A DNA stretch of 13,135 nt from a bacterium UBA7470 (GTDB lineage: Bacteria; Pseudomonadota; Gammaproteobacteria; Burkholderiales; Burkholderiaceae_C). Under the pieces are notes generated by a model. The model was not told where the DNA came from and did not search any database. It saw nothing but the letters and a program-made list of their open reading frames with translations. The DNA lies in contig DLPA01000070.1 of NCBI GenBank assembly GCA_002479815.1, positions 414-13,548 on the forward strand. Direction: 5' to 3'. The translations under genes and the position numbers were made by a program. This document shows positions 1-7,949 of the stretch, one piece after another; the stretch's first letter is position 1; every line of letters starts with the position of its first letter.

Positions 1-659
1 GTCATCACGCCCAGCGTGCCTTCGCTGCCCACCATCAAGCGCGTCAAGTCGTAGCCGGCGCTGCTTTTTTTGGCGCGTGTGCCTGTGCGGATCACCTCGC
101 CGCTGGCGGTGACGACTTCCAAGGCCAACACGTTGTCGCGCATCGTGCCGTAGCGCACCGCATTCGTGCCACTGGCGCGGGTGGCAGCCATGCCACCAAT
201 GGAGGCATCTGCGCCCGGATCAATGGGGAAGAACAAGCCTTCGCTTTTCACGGCCTCGTTGACGGCTTTGCGCGTGACACCGGGCTGAACGGTGACGGTC
301 AGGTCTTCGGGATGGATGGACAGCACTTGGTTCATGCGGCTGACATCCAGACTGATGCCGCCTTGCACGGCGAGCAAATGCCCCTCCAACGAGGAGCCTA
401 CGCCAAAGGGGATGACGGGGACACGGTGACGCGCCGCCAGCCGCACGGCATCGGCGACATCGGCGGTGGACTCGGCAAACACCACGGCAGCGGGCGGGGG
501 CATGTGCGTAAAGGCCGATTCGTCGCGCCCATGCTGCTCGCGCACCACGAGAGCCGTGGCACATTGCGTCCCAAATCGCGCTTGCAACGCCGCCAAAAAC
601 TCGGCAGGCACATCACGGGGGGCACACGCAGGCAGGTGAACAAGGGTAGGGGCGTTCAT
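1..659 (-). CDS. FAD-linked oxidase, D-lactate/glycolate dehydrogenase-like (N-terminal part, truncated by window edge)
   Basis: This is the N-terminal 219 residues of a flavoprotein that oxidises a 2-hydroxy acid (D-lactate, glycolate or similar) and passes electrons on; the rest lies beyond the left edge. The visible part is the FAD-binding PCMH-type domain. It includes PFGVGSSLEGH (residues 84–94, pyrophosphate-contacting loop), GGISLDVSRMN (100–110), FPIDPGADASIGGMAATRASG (starting at residue 144) and GSEGTLGVM (211–219), the usual landmarks of the GlcD/LDHD family. Family members are about 470 residues, so roughly half is missing. The ATG at 659 begins MNAPTLVHLP; I saw no good ribosome binding site, but it is the only Met before the domain. 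It is divergent from the adenosyltransferase gene at 836 across about 176 bases with no clear promoter. The substrate cannot be told from this half, because specificity lies in the C-terminal domain. Confidence 0.88.
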   Translation of the reverse strand, partial: MNAPTLVHLPACAPRDVPAEFLAALQARFGTQCATALVVREQHGRDESAFTHMPPPAAVVFAESTADVADAVRLAARHRVPVIPFGVGSSLEGHLLAVQGGISLDVSRMNQVLSIHPEDLTVTVQPGVTRKAVNEAVKSEGLFFPIDPGADASIGGMAATRASGTNAVRYGTMRDNVLALEVVTASGEVIRTGTRAKKSSAGYDLTRLMVGSEGTLGVM

Positions 660-835
660 GGGAAGCTTCAATCAAACGAATGGACAAATAGCCGAATAAG
701 ACGGGAGATGGGCAGCATTATCGAAGCAGGGCGCAAAGGCGGCTGTCATCCCAGATGCAGCCTAGGGTTTTCTGCTTGGGCACAAATCCGCAGACAATCA
801 TCACTTTTTTGACTCACCTAGACATTGGAAATGGT

Positions 836-1408
836 ATGGGCAATCGCTTGACTCAAATCGCCACACGCACAGGAGACGGGGGCACGACAGGACTGGGCAA
901 CAATCAGCGCGTCAGCAAGAACAGTTTGCGCGTGCATGCCATGGGCGATGTGGATGAACTCAACTCGCACATCGGTGTGCTGCTGTGCGAGGAGATGCCT
1001 GCGGCGGTGCGCGAGCTGCTGGTCGAGATTCAACACCAGTTGTTTAATTTGGGGGGGGAGTTGAGCATTCCGGGCTTTGAATTGCTCAAAGCCGATGCGG
1101 TGTTGGCCTTGGATGAAGCCTTGGCGACGTTCAACGAGCCACTGCCGCGTCTGCAAGAGTTCATTTTGCCAGCGGGCACACGGGCGGCTGCGTTGGCCCA
1201 TGTGTGTCGCACCGTGGCACGACGGGCCGAACGCGCGGTGGTCGCCTTGGGCAATGAGGAGTCTTTGAACGACACGCCACGCCAGTATCTCAATCGGCTG
1301 TCGGATTTGATGTTTGTACTGGCGCGTACCTTGAACCGCTATCGAACCGATGGCTCTGTGGGCGATGATGTCTATTGGAAAAGTGAGCGCCTTACGCAAG
1401 CTTTATAA
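836..1408 (+). CDS. pduO: Cob(I)yrinic acid a,c-diamide / cob(I)alamin adenosyltransferase, PduO type
   Basis: The 190-residue enzyme transfers the 5'-deoxyadenosyl group of ATP to cob(I)alamin to make adenosylcobalamin. Family motifs seen: TRTGDGGTTGLG (residues 10–21, ATP-binding loop), DELNSHIG (40–47), NLGGEL (71–76), the Arg-rich helix CRTVARRAERAVV (124–136) and YLNRLSDLMFVLARTLNR (151–168). The frame is open upstream to 755, but the ATP loop must sit near the N terminus, so ATG 836 is chosen; GGAA lies just upstream. Length fits the family. No other cobalamin gene is present, which suggests a salvage or housekeeping role serving B12-dependent enzymes elsewhere. The gene converges on ampD with only 10 bases between stop codons. 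The NLGGEL codons contain a run of eight G (1051–1058). A hairpin overlaps the stop codon (see 1388–1412). Confidence 0.93.
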   Translation: MGNRLTQIATRTGDGGTTGLGNNQRVSKNSLRVHAMGDVDELNSHIGVLLCEEMPAAVRELLVEIQHQLFNLGGELSIPGFELLKADAVLALDEALATFNEPLPRLQEFILPAGTRAAALAHVCRTVARRAERAVVALGNEESLNDTPRQYLNRLSDLMFVLARTLNRYRTDGSVGDDVYWKSERLTQAL

Positions 1409-1412
1409 GGCG
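1388..1412 (+). terminator. Stem-loop over the adenosyltransferase stop codon; possible weak terminator or repeat remnant
   Basis: CGCCTTA (1388–1394) pairs with TAAGGCG (1406–1412) across an 11-base loop that contains the palindrome AAGCTT. The TAA stop lies in the descending arm. There is no clean U-run after it (TAGTGCTTATTTCG), so a classical intrinsic terminator is doubtful. Its loop region, ACGCAAGCTTTATAAG, matches a segment inside tlyA at 15 of 16 bases, so it may instead be a repeat remnant. Confidence 0.35.
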
Positions 1413-1418
1413 TAGTGC

Positions 1419-2012
1419 TTATTTCGATGCTGAAATGCCATGCGGTGGAAATGCGATGTGCGGTTGCGCCAGTTGACGCTCAAACCCAGCCCAGTCAAAG
1501 CCCGAGCCGGGGTCGGTTTTTCGCCCGGGCGCAATATGCTCATGCCCCGCGATGTGGGCAATGGGGCAAACTTGCATCAGGGCATGGCACAGCAGGGTGA
1601 GTTGGGCGTATTGGGCAGGGGTGAAGCTGTCGCCGTCTTGCCCTTCTAGCTCGATGCCCACCGAGTCGTTGTTGCAGTTGTCACGCCCACGCCACTGCGA
1701 TACGCCCGCGTGCCATGCGCGGGCGGCAAGGCTGGCAAATTGGGTGATGTGGCCGCAGCGGGCGATGAAAAAATGCGCCGACACCTCCAGCCCGCGCAGC
1801 GTCTGGAAATAAGGATGGGCATCCCAGTCCAAGGTGTTGGTGAACAAGCGTTCTACGCAATCTGTGCCATAAATGCCGGGTGGCAAACTGATGGCGTGGA
1901 CGACGATCAAATCAATGCAGGCATGCTCAGGGCGCACGCCTACATTGGGTGAAGGGCAATGCCGAACGCCGTCTAACCAGCCTTGCACCCAGTGCACCGA
2001 CGATTCACGCAT
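1419..2012 (-). CDS. ampD: 1,6-anhydro-N-acetylmuramyl-L-alanine amidase AmpD
   Basis: This cytoplasmic zinc amidase removes the stem peptide from anhydro-muropeptides during peptidoglycan recycling; in bacteria with AmpR/AmpC it indirectly controls beta-lactamase. With the chosen start (197 residues) the zinc ligands are His39 (VVHAISLPPG), His157 (GHEHIAPG) and Asp167 (RKTDPG), with Glu121 in IELEG and Lys165 as the other conserved active-site residues. RAWHAGVSQW is also typical. The start is uncertain. ATG 2012 overlaps the pilR stop (ATGCGTGA) and best matches the E. coli AmpD N terminus. ATG 2024 is four codons longer, and the frame is open up to GTG/ATG positions near 2072 inside pilR. 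The overlap points to translational coupling with pilR. No signal peptide is seen, as expected for AmpD rather than AmpDh periplasmic forms. Confidence 0.93.
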   Translation of the reverse strand: MRESSVHWVQGWLDGVRHCPSPNVGVRPEHACIDLIVVHAISLPPGIYGTDCVERLFTNTLDWDAHPYFQTLRGLEVSAHFFIARCGHITQFASLAARAWHAGVSQWRGRDNCNNDSVGIELEGQDGDSFTPAQYAQLTLLCHALMQVCPIAHIAGHEHIAPGRKTDPGSGFDWAGFERQLAQPHIAFPPHGISASK

Positions 2013-3606
2013 GGGCTGCACCATCTTCCTCATGCGACTCGGTGCCGGGAACGGCGATGCCGAGTCGTGCAATGCGGTAGCGTATTTGGCGCAGATTCAA
2101 ACCCAAGAGTTGCGCCGCCGCCGTTCGATTGCCTTTTGTGACTTGCAGGGCCTGCATCAGGAGGTGTTTCTCTATCTCATCCAAATGGGTTTGCAAATCA
2201 CAGGGAAGACCAACGGTGGCGGCATCGACCGCCCCCACTGCAGGGACTGCATGTGGCCGCTGTGCCGAGGCCACGGTGTCTGACGCACGTACCGCGTCAG
2301 ACACAGCGGACAGGGGCAGGGCAGGCGCGCACGTGAACAGGTCTAAGGTGGTAGCGGCGGCGGGGAGGGATGGGTTGTCTTGCAACACATCGACATCAAT
2401 CACACAGCCCAAGCACAGGGCGAGCGCGCGGTGCAGGATGTTTTCTAACTCGCGCACATTGCCTAAAAACGGCTGCTGGTGCAGCCACGCATAGGCGGCT
2501 GGGGTCAAGTGGGTAGGGGCATGCCCATGATCTTGGCACAGACGATCCAATAGGCCAGTGATGAGTACATCCAAGTCTTCACGTCGCTCACGCAGGGGTG
2601 GGATGCGTATGTCGATGACGTTCAAGCGATAGTACAAATCTTGCCGGAAGTCGCCTTTTTCGACCGCCGCATTGAGGTCTTTGTGGGTGGCGCACAGGAT
2701 GCGAACATCCACCATGTCCTCTTGTACACCTCCTAGGGGTCTGACCAATCGCTCTTGCAAGACACGGAGCAATTTGGCCTGCATGGCCAAGGGCAAATCG
2801 CCAATCTCGTCTAAGAACAGCGTTCCGCCCTTGGCAGCGGCGAAGTAGCCCATGCGATCACTGGTCGCACCGGTATAGGCCCCTTTGCGTGCGCCAAAAA
2901 ACTCGGCCTCCAACAAACTGTCGGGAATTGCGCCACAGTTCACGGCCACAAAAGGGCCGTTGCTGCGGTGACTGGCTTCGTGGATGGCACGCGCGACCAA
3001 CTCCTTGCCCGTGCCTGATTCCCCCAAAATCATGACCGGCGCCATGCTGCTGGCGACCTTGGCAATGCGCTCTTTGACAGACTGCATCGCACCAGAGTCC
3101 CCCAACAAGCGGCTGGCATGGGGCTTGGCGCCATGACTACTGGGTCTGCTGACGGGCAAGGCGTGCGCACGAGGGGCAGCGGTGGTGGAGGAGCCAACAC
3201 TCGTGCCCGCGTAAGACAACGGCGCTTGCAACGCAGTCGTGACGACCACGCGAAACTGCTTCAAATCGAGCGGTTTGGTCAAATAATCAAACGCACCGGC
3301 TTTCAGGGCTTCGACGGCGCTCTCCGCAGAACCATAGGCGGTGATGACGATGCTTTTCTGGGGACGGTGTTGCTGCGCCAACTCGCGCAACAACTCCACG
3401 CCCATGCCATCGCTCAAACGCATATCGGTGATGAGCAGATCGTACGATTTTTGTTGCAAGCAGGCACGGGCTTCGGTGAGGGAAACAGCCGTTTCTACCC
3501 GATGGCCTGCACGCAGCAACGCCAATTCGTAGAGGGTGAGCAAATCTGGCTCGTCATCGACGACCAGAATATGAGCGGAGGATAGGGACGTGGAAGGGCT
3601 GTTCAT
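2005..3606 (-). CDS. pilR: Type IV pilus sigma-54-dependent response regulator PilR
   Basis: The 533-residue NtrC-class activator is phosphorylated by PilS and drives sigma-54 transcription of pilin (pilA). Domains in order: receiver (about 10–125) with Asp17/Asp18, phospho-acceptor Asp61, Thr89 and Lys111; an Ala/Ser-rich linker (about 128–165); AAA+ core (about 167–405) with Walker A GESGTGKE (195–202), sigma-54 loop GAYTGA (242–247), Walker B GTLFLDEIGD (261–270), PLRERREDL (337–345) and GNVRELEN (382–389); a long low-complexity linker (about 411–470); and a Fis-type helix-turn-helix (about 480–517, NRTAAAQLLGLNLRQIRYR). The sigma-54 loop has Tyr in place of the usual Phe. Its ATG overlaps the pilS stop in an ATGA junction, and its own stop overlaps the ampD start. 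The target pilA is not in this window. Confidence 0.95.
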   Translation of the reverse strand: MNSPSTSLSSAHILVVDDEPDLLTLYELALLRAGHRVETAVSLTEARACLQQKSYDLLITDMRLSDGMGVELLRELAQQHRPQKSIVITAYGSAESAVEALKAGAFDYLTKPLDLKQFRVVVTTALQAPLSYAGTSVGSSTTAAPRAHALPVSRPSSHGAKPHASRLLGDSGAMQSVKERIAKVASSMAPVMILGESGTGKELVARAIHEASHRSNGPFVAVNCGAIPDSLLEAEFFGARKGAYTGATSDRMGYFAAAKGGTLFLDEIGDLPLAMQAKLLRVLQERLVRPLGGVQEDMVDVRILCATHKDLNAAVEKGDFRQDLYYRLNVIDIRIPPLRERREDLDVLITGLLDRLCQDHGHAPTHLTPAAYAWLHQQPFLGNVRELENILHRALALCLGCVIDVDVLQDNPSLPAAATTLDLFTCAPALPLSAVSDAVRASDTVASAQRPHAVPAVGAVDAATVGLPCDLQTHLDEIEKHLLMQALQVTKGNRTAAAQLLGLNLRQIRYRIARLGIAVPGTESHEEDGAAHA

Positions 3607-5300
3607 GGAGACGAGGCCAAAGGCATCCGCAAGTAAAAGTCATTTCCCTCGCCACCTTGTCGCGTATTGCGCTCGTAATTCAGCGTGGCGCCATAGCGCT
3701 CACACAGCTCGCGGCACAAGTACAGACCTAGGCCGCTAGAGCGACTTTCGGAAGAGAAAAAAGGCTCAAACAAATGCCGATGGACAGTGGCATCTAAGGG
3801 CGGGCCATCACTCCAGACCGACAGACGCACACCCTGAAGCTCCAGGCGGGTGTCCACCTGAATCGCACGTGCTTGCTGGCTGGCATAGCGCGAGGCATTG
3901 TCCAGCAAATTCACCAAAATGCGTCTCAAGTGCTCAGGGTCAAATAGGACTTGGTGTGGGTCGGTTTTCAGTTCTGAGGACACCCGCACGCTGCACGCGT
4001 GCTGACCGCACCACTCATCCAAAATCGTTTGCACCGCCTTGTCTACACACAAAGGAGACACAGACCCCGGCGGGACGGGACGACTGGGCACACGCACGAC
4101 ATTAAGCACATCGTCCACAATGCGATTGAGCCTTTGCGTGTGGGTAGAGATCATGCCGACCAAGCGCAATTGCAAGGGGTCTTGCAAATCCTCTTGTAGC
4201 AAGGCGTTGGCTTGGGTGATGGCAGATAAAGGGTTGCGTATCTCGTGCGCGACGGCAACTGACATACGCCCCATCGCCGCGAGTTTTTCCGTTCTCATCT
4301 GTGCTTCCAGCTCTAGCCGGTCCTCTAAGAATAAAACGCACAGACTGGAAGACTCATCCCCGTCATCACTTAATGCAGGGGTCAAACGAGTGCGTGCCCG
4401 CACGCGATGACGCAGCTCAGGACTGGACTCTAGCGTCAGATCAGCAGATTGCTCACGCTGCTCGGCAAAGGTGGTCTGCACCAACTCCAGCAAGGCAAGG
4501 CAATGGAGCTGGGAGGAAAGCAAAAAGCTATGGGAAAGAGGGCCTTGGGCATTGCCCAGCAATTGGCGACCCGCTGGATTGGCGGTGCGCACCAGCCCAT
4601 TGGAGTCCACCACCAAAACCCCCATCGCCAAGGCCTCAATCACCAATTGGTTGACTTGCGCGTGGCTCTGAGCAGCACGGCGGTTCTTTTCTGCATTGGC
4701 CTCTTCTCGGGCCAAACGCACAGCCAACTGGTAGGCCAATAAAGCCACCAAGAAAAAGGCCGTGCCTGTGATAGCGGCCTGAAAAAGACGCGGCGCGAGT
4801 TCGGATAACGGAATATCAAAATCCACTCCGAAACGCGCGGTATCCAACAAAATCAACCATGTCGCTGCTGCTGCAATCGCCAGCGATAAGCGTTTAGCGC
4901 CTAAAGATGCCGACATCAACACGGGCAAGGCAAACAGCAGTGCATAGTTCAAGCTGCCTGTTTGCAGTATTTGGAGCATGGCAAATGCACACACATCCAT
5001 GCCCACTGTCAAGGCCCAAGACAGGTAGGTGCGACGCGCAAAGGCGCGGGGAAACGCCATCACCAGCCCGCATAAAAACAAATGCACCAGACACACTGTA
5101 AATGCAGCTTTTGAGGGCGTTTGCCCCCAAAGACTGACCAACAGCTGCAAGCCCAACAACACCAAGGCCACCGCCAAGCGCATCCGCATGAACACGGGCC
5201 ACAGCCGTTGCAGCGTCAGAGCAGCCTCCCTGGAAGTCATGGTGGCAGGTGCCCACAAGGCGGCACTCTCCCACCACATCGCCGCTGTCATCGACCTCAC
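3603..5300 (-). CDS. pilS: Type IV pilus sensor histidine kinase PilS
   Basis: This is the membrane kinase that pairs with PilR; in Pseudomonas, PilS senses pilin in the inner membrane. There are six hydrophobic segments (about 42–59, 65–83, 93–112, 117–133, 138–157, 172–193), a PAS-like region (about 215–330) beginning VIEALAMGVLVVDSNGLV, a HisKA domain with phospho-acceptor His352 in VAHEIRNPLSA, and an ATPase domain with N box NLLDNASRYA (464–473), SDGPPLD (497–503), LFEPFFSS (510–517) and SSGLGLYLC (521–529). The chosen start is GTG 5300, which overlaps the upstream stop in a GTGA junction with GAGG seven bases before it. ATG 5291 (after GAGG) and ATG 5279 are realistic alternatives and change only a few residues. 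It overlaps pilR by four bases, so the two are coupled. The first G box lacks the second Gly (SDGPPLD rather than DNGPG). Confidence 0.94.
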   Translation of the reverse strand: MRSMTAAMWWESAALWAPATMTSREAALTLQRLWPVFMRMRLAVALVLLGLQLLVSLWGQTPSKAAFTVCLVHLFLCGLVMAFPRAFARRTYLSWALTVGMDVCAFAMLQILQTGSLNYALLFALPVLMSASLGAKRLSLAIAAAATWLILLDTARFGVDFDIPLSELAPRLFQAAITGTAFFLVALLAYQLAVRLAREEANAEKNRRAAQSHAQVNQLVIEALAMGVLVVDSNGLVRTANPAGRQLLGNAQGPLSHSFLLSSQLHCLALLELVQTTFAEQREQSADLTLESSPELRHRVRARTRLTPALSDDGDESSSLCVLFLEDRLELEAQMRTEKLAAMGRMSVAVAHEIRNPLSAITQANALLQEDLQDPLQLRLVGMISTHTQRLNRIVDDVLNVVRVPSRPVPPGSVSPLCVDKAVQTILDEWCGQHACSVRVSSELKTDPHQVLFDPEHLRRILVNLLDNASRYASQQARAIQVDTRLELQGVRLSVWSDGPPLDATVHRHLFEPFFSSESRSSGLGLYLCRELCERYGATLNYERNTRQGGEGNDFYLRMPLASSP

Positions 5301-5566
5301 TTGCCAGCCTCTGCACGCAGCCGATGCTCGGCACCACAGTAATACACGCCACGCAGCGTACCGTTGACCGCATCACCCACAGGCAAATGCACACCACAAT
5401 GCGCACAGACCACCATCTCTTGGGGTGCAGTGGCCACCGAAGGCGAAGGAGGGGGGGGTGGAGGAGGGGCACGGCGGGCTTGATCGCCACGGTGGACTTG
5501 TCGCCGATTGTGCTGCCACAGCCCAATGGCGAACATCACCACCAACAAAACAAGAACGTATTTCAT
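5297..5566 (-). CDS. Small membrane-anchored zinc-ribbon-like protein (PP0621 family)
   Basis: The 89-residue protein has one N-terminal membrane segment or signal anchor (about 2–17, YVLVLLVVMFAIGLW), a basic stretch (20–32), a run of seven prolines (34–40) and a C-terminal metal-binding pattern: CAHC (Cys54, Cys57), His60, then YYCGAEH (Cys77, His81). This looks like a small zinc ribbon on a proline-rich stalk. The product resembles the PP0621 family of small proteins; no function is established that I know of. It lies 33 bases after the ccsA-like gene, and its TGA overlaps the pilS GTG, so it is probably translated with pilS. The proline codons lie over a run of eight C on the coding strand (G8 at 5451–5458 of the given strand), a possible slippage site. 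A role in pilus sensing is only a guess from position. Confidence 0.85.
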   Translation of the reverse strand: MKYVLVLLVVMFAIGLWQHNRRQVHRGDQARRAPPPPPPPSPSVATAPQEMVVCAHCGVHLPVGDAVNGTLRGVYYCGAEHRLRAEAGK

Positions 5567-5599
5567 GGCAAACCGCAGTTCTAAAATGGATTGAAGGTC

Positions 5600-6394
5600 T
5601 TACCGCCGCAGCAGCACTTCCAGCACAAAACGCGAGCCGACATACGCCAACAGCAGCAGCCCCGACCCCAAGTAGAGCACCCGCTTGGCCATGCGTCCGC
5701 GCCAGCCCCAACGCCAGCGCCCCAGCAACAAGACGGCAAAGACGAGCCATGACAAGGCAGAGAACACGGTTTTATGATCCCATAGCCATCCCTTGGCCGC
5801 CCAGACATCTGCGAACCACCAGCCCGCCCCTAAAGTCGCCGAGAGCAATACAAAGCCAGCCGTCACAAAGCGAAAGGTCAGTCGCTCAATCGCCAGTAGG
5901 GGAATAGAGGTTTCGCTGGGCACGGAGATATGCCGCATCGACTGCTCTGCTCGCCCCATCCACCACGCGTGGACCACCGCCGCCGCAATCAAACCATAGG
6001 CCGCAATGCCCAAGGCCCAATGCAGGGGCAGCCACGGGGACGTGAGGGCCAATTGCGCGACACCAGGGAAACACAACGCCAACACCACAGACACCGTGCC
6101 CAAGAGCAGCAACGCGGGCTTGGCTTTGAGCTGCGGATAGATGTGGCTTTCGATGGCATACACCAACAACGCCAGCCAAGCCGTGACGGAAAGGGCAGGT
6201 GCGAACCCAAAACTGGGAGGATCGGCAAATAAACTGCTCGCCAGCGTCAAGCCATGCAGCACCCACACCAGTGCCAGGCCATTGCGGGTCATACGGCCAC
6301 TGGAATGTCGTTGAATGACAGCGACTGCGCCATAACCCAGCACGGTCATGACCGAAAGCACAGTGGTTAAAAGGGGGCTGGCAGCTAAAATCAT
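5600..6394 (-). CDS. ccsA: Cytochrome c assembly membrane protein, CcsA/HemX/YpjD family
   Basis: The roughly 264-residue integral membrane protein has about eight hydrophobic helices and belongs to the heme-handling family that includes CcsA, HemX and YpjD. The conserved histidines fit: VLHGLTLA (His47), LHWALGIAAYGL (His125) and the GWLWDHKTVFSALSW loop (His207), which matches the family's heme-presenting WDxK segment. ATG 6394 follows GAGG directly; GTG 6400, two codons earlier, is the alternative. It is the first gene of the block running into the zinc-ribbon gene, pilS, pilR and ampD, and is divergent from ffh over about 77 bases that must carry both promoters; I could not pick out convincing −35/−10 boxes. 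No ccsB/resB is in the window. The family is broad, so a direct role in cytochrome c maturation is likely but not shown. Confidence 0.88.
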   Translation of the reverse strand: MILAASPLLTTVLSVMTVLGYGAVAVIQRHSSGRMTRNGLALVWVLHGLTLASSLFADPPSFGFAPALSVTAWLALLVYAIESHIYPQLKAKPALLLLGTVSVVLALCFPGVAQLALTSPWLPLHWALGIAAYGLIAAAVVHAWWMGRAEQSMRHISVPSETSIPLLAIERLTFRFVTAGFVLLSATLGAGWWFADVWAAKGWLWDHKTVFSALSWLVFAVLLLGRWRWGWRGRMAKRVLYLGSGLLLLAYVGSRFVLEVLLRR

Positions 6395-6471
6395 CCTCAC
6401 AGTTTAACGGGCGAACACCAGAGGCCGGCAAATGAGACCTCGACAGCCCCATTCCCTATTCAAAGATCATC

Positions 6472-7860
6472 ATGGCTTCTGCTTTATCTGAAAAACTCTC
6501 GCGCATTGTCAAAGAAATGCGGGGTCAAGCCCGCATCACCGAAAGCAATGTGGCCGATATGCTGCGCGAAGTTCGCATGGCCTTATTAGAGGCCGATGTC
6601 GCCTTGCCCGTCGTGCGGGAGTTTATTGCCAGCGTGAAAGAAAAAGCATTGGGGCAGGAAGTGGTGGGATCTTTGACCCCCGGACAAGCCTTGGTGTCTT
6701 TGGTCAACCGCGAATTGGTCGCCCTCATGAGCGGTGGCGCGGGCGACCCACGCAGTTTGCACGACATCAATTTGGCGACGCAGCCGCCCGCCGTCGTGCT
6801 CATGGCGGGTCTGCAAGGGGCGGGTAAAACCACCACCACCGCCAAGCTCGCCAAACACCTGATTGAGAAACGTCGCAAAAAAGTGCTCACCGTGTCGGGC
6901 GACGTGTATCGCCCCGCTGCGATAGAGCAGCTCAAAACCGTCACGGCCCAAGCGGGAGCCGAATGGTTTCCCAGCACCCCCGATCAAAAGCCCGTCGATA
7001 TTGCCCTGGCGGCCTTGGATTACGCCCGCAAGCATTTCTTTGATGTGTTGTTGGTGGACACCGCAGGCCGTTTGGCGATTGACGAGGCGCTGATGGCCGA
7101 AATCAAAGCCCTCCATGCCGCCATTCATCCCGTCGAAACGCTGTTTGTGGTCGATGCCATGCAGGGGCAGGATGCCATCAATACCGCCAAAGCCTTCAAA
7201 GAAGCCTTGCCCTTAACCGGCATTGTGCTGACCAAGACCGATGGCGACAGCCGAGGCGGTGCGGCGCTGTCGGTGCGACACGTCACGGGCGTGCCGATCA
7301 AGTTTGCGGGGGTGAGCGAGAAAATCGACGGCCTAGAGGCCTTCGATGCCGAACGCCATGCCGGGCGCATTTTGGGCATGGGCGATATTTTGGCCTTGGT
7401 CGAGCAAGTCACCGCCAATGTGGATTTGGCCGCTGCGCAAAAATTGGCCGCGAAGGTGAGAAGTGGCGACGGTTTTGATTTGCAAGACTTCTTAGAGCAA
7501 ATTCGCCAAATGAAAAACATGGGGGGCCTGTCCAATCTGATGGACAAATTGCCCACGCAAATGGCGGCCAAAACCACGGATGCCGACTTGGTGCGTGCGG
7601 AAAAAGACATCAAACGCAAAGAAGGCATCATTTGCAGCATGACCCCTGAGGAGCGACGCAAGCCCGATCTGATCAAAGCGTCTCGTAAACGCCGCATTGC
7701 CGCTGGTGCAGGAGTACACGTGCAGGAAGTCAACCGCTTGCTGAAAGAATTTGACCAGATGCAAGAAATGATGAAGAAAATGAAGGGCAGCGGCTTCATG
7801 AAAATGATGAAGCGCATGGGGGGCATGAAAGGAATGCCCAAACTGCCTGGCATGGGCTGA
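6472..7860 (+). CDS. ffh: Signal recognition particle protein Ffh
   Basis: This is the GTPase and RNA-binding subunit of the bacterial signal recognition particle, which binds 4.5S RNA and signal sequences on ribosomes and docks with FtsY at the membrane. It is 462 residues, close to E. coli Ffh (453). The N domain is 1–about 95. The G domain has GLQGAGKTTTTAK (113–125), DTAGR (196–200), TKTDGDSRGG (254–263) and GVSEKIDGLEAF (280–291). The M domain (about 325–462) has the 4.5S RNA-binding stretch SRKRRIAAGAG (404–414) and a methionine-rich signal-binding tail (MQEMMKKMKGSGFMKMMKRM, starting at 430) that ends MKGMPKLPGMG. The ATG at 6472 gives the standard N terminus (MASALSEKLSRI). It is divergent from the ccsA-like gene and 89 bases ahead of purU. 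Confidence 0.98.
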   Translation: MASALSEKLSRIVKEMRGQARITESNVADMLREVRMALLEADVALPVVREFIASVKEKALGQEVVGSLTPGQALVSLVNRELVALMSGGAGDPRSLHDINLATQPPAVVLMAGLQGAGKTTTTAKLAKHLIEKRRKKVLTVSGDVYRPAAIEQLKTVTAQAGAEWFPSTPDQKPVDIALAALDYARKHFFDVLLVDTAGRLAIDEALMAEIKALHAAIHPVETLFVVDAMQGQDAINTAKAFKEALPLTGIVLTKTDGDSRGGAALSVRHVTGVPIKFAGVSEKIDGLEAFDAERHAGRILGMGDILALVEQVTANVDLAAAQKLAAKVRSGDGFDLQDFLEQIRQMKNMGGLSNLMDKLPTQMAAKTTDADLVRAEKDIKRKEGIICSMTPEERRKPDLIKASRKRRIAAGAGVHVQEVNRLLKEFDQMQEMMKKMKGSGFMKMMKRMGGMKGMPKLPGMG

Positions 7861-7949
7861 GGCGCGGCCGCGACTGCATTCGGTCCCTGAAATCGCAAAC
7901 CCGTTCATGCGCAGTGGGTGGCGGCAAAACAGCGACAATTCGGGGCATC

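Noticed and set aside
312..812. Open frame of 166 codons on the plus strand
   Set aside because: It lies antisense to the FAD-linked oxidase, has no recognisable domain, and its composition fits a shadow of the GC-rich gene opposite.
809..837. TTGACT, 17 bases, TGGTAT as a promoter for the adenosyltransferase
   Set aside because: The −10 box would overlap the start codon at 836, so transcription would begin inside the gene, and the ATP-binding motif leaves no room for a later start.
818..1399. Open frame of 193 codons antisense to the adenosyltransferase
   Set aside because: The plus-strand frame has all PduO-family motifs; this one has none.
7861..7949. GCGGCCGC palindrome after ffh as a terminator
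   Set aside because: It is a simple eight-base palindrome with no loop and no following U-run.
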